12,267 bases of DNA from NCBI GenBank assembly GCA_003170935.1, contig PMYA01000102.1:1-12267 (forward strand), read 5' to 3'. Origin of the DNA: Methanobacteriota archaeon. GTDB lineage: Archaea; Halobacteriota; Bog-38; Methanoflorentales; Methanoflorentaceae. A program made the translations under genes and the position numbers. The notes beneath the pieces are model-generated. The model had not been told where the DNA came from. It did not search any database and worked only from the letters and a program-made list of their open reading frames with translations. The stretch's first letter is position 1; every line of letters starts with the position of its first letter. Below are positions 12,211-12,267 of the stretch, one piece after another.

Positions 12211-12267
12211 ATCTTCTTTCTTAACGTTAGTTGCTCTATTGGGTTTAGTCTTCCATTAATACTAAAA
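12207..12267 (-). CDS. Possible 3' end of an upstream gene in the glycosylation cluster
   Basis: From the right edge, one minus-strand frame stays open for 19 complete codons (FSINGRLNPIEQLTLRKKI) and stops at TGA overlapping the ATG of the GT2 gene (ATGA). The other two frames stop within this stretch. A 4-bp overlap is typical of translationally coupled operon genes, and the residues look like an ordinary soluble C terminus. The piece is too short to identify, and an open frame of this length is not rare by chance, so it could be leader sequence instead. Confidence 0.4.
   Translation of the reverse strand, partial: FSINGRLNPIEQLTLRKKI

Noticed and set aside
12222..12229. TAACGTTA palindrome upstream of the GT2 gene as an operator
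   Set aside because: Eight bases is short enough to be chance, and the stretch may be the coding end of an upstream gene.
1..12267. tRNA, rRNA, CRISPR array, insertion sequence or prophage
   Set aside because: Intergenic spacers are short and show no cloverleaf, no spaced direct repeats, no terminal inverted repeats with a transposase, and no phage or integrase genes.

Overview
The window looks archaeal. It encodes an AglB/STT3 oligosaccharyltransferase, a stand-alone formaldehyde-activating enzyme (Fae), a protein resembling the archaeal family DUF2150, and glycosyltransferases of surface-glycan type. Several genes are preceded by A/T-rich TATA-like boxes at the spacing used by archaeal TBP/TFB promoters. 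Fae plus a DUF2150-like protein point towards a methanogenic or methane-oxidising euryarchaeote (Methanosarcinia, Methanocellales or ANME-like). That placement is inference; no marker in the window fixes the lineage.

Left part (1-2060): a truncated flavodoxin gene on the minus strand is divergent from fae. The short region between them holds a perfect inverted repeat beside the fae TATA box. Convergent to fae lie a small MNT-type nucleotidyltransferase gene and, upstream of it on the same strand, a five-repeat TPR protein gene. A 212-bp spacer then separates the TPR gene from the divergent aglB and holds TATA-like boxes and another inverted repeat.

Middle (2061-8125): aglB carries the main catalytic motifs of the family but has an unusual 5' end. 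A strong Shine-Dalgarno sequence sits before an ACG codon, and no canonical start lies upstream of the hydrophobic segment. Convergent to aglB is a two-gene ABC transporter operon of MacB/LolD type. It consists of an ATPase followed by a very large permease with two FtsX domains and extracytoplasmic regions rich in N-glycosylation sequons. Its promoter region contains two back-to-back palindromes.

Right part (8126-12267): a gene for a small acidic DUF2150-like protein is divergent from the transporter operon. A minus-strand glycosylation cluster then enters from the right edge: the probable 3' end of an unidentified gene, a membrane-anchored GT2 polyprenyl-phosphate glycosyltransferase, a GT4 glycosyltransferase, a 126-bp gap, and a second GT4 gene with a GTG start and a near-perfect ribosome binding site.

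How the parts fit: the GT2 and GT4 enzymes probably build or extend a lipid-linked glycan on the cytoplasmic face, and AglB transfers such a glycan to Asn-X-Ser/Thr sites outside the cell. Both AglB itself and the exporter permease are dense in such sites. No flippase or lipid glycosyl-phosphotransferase gene is visible, so the pathway is incomplete here. I see no tRNA, rRNA, CRISPR array, insertion sequence or integrase. No gene-free stretch exceeds 300 bases.
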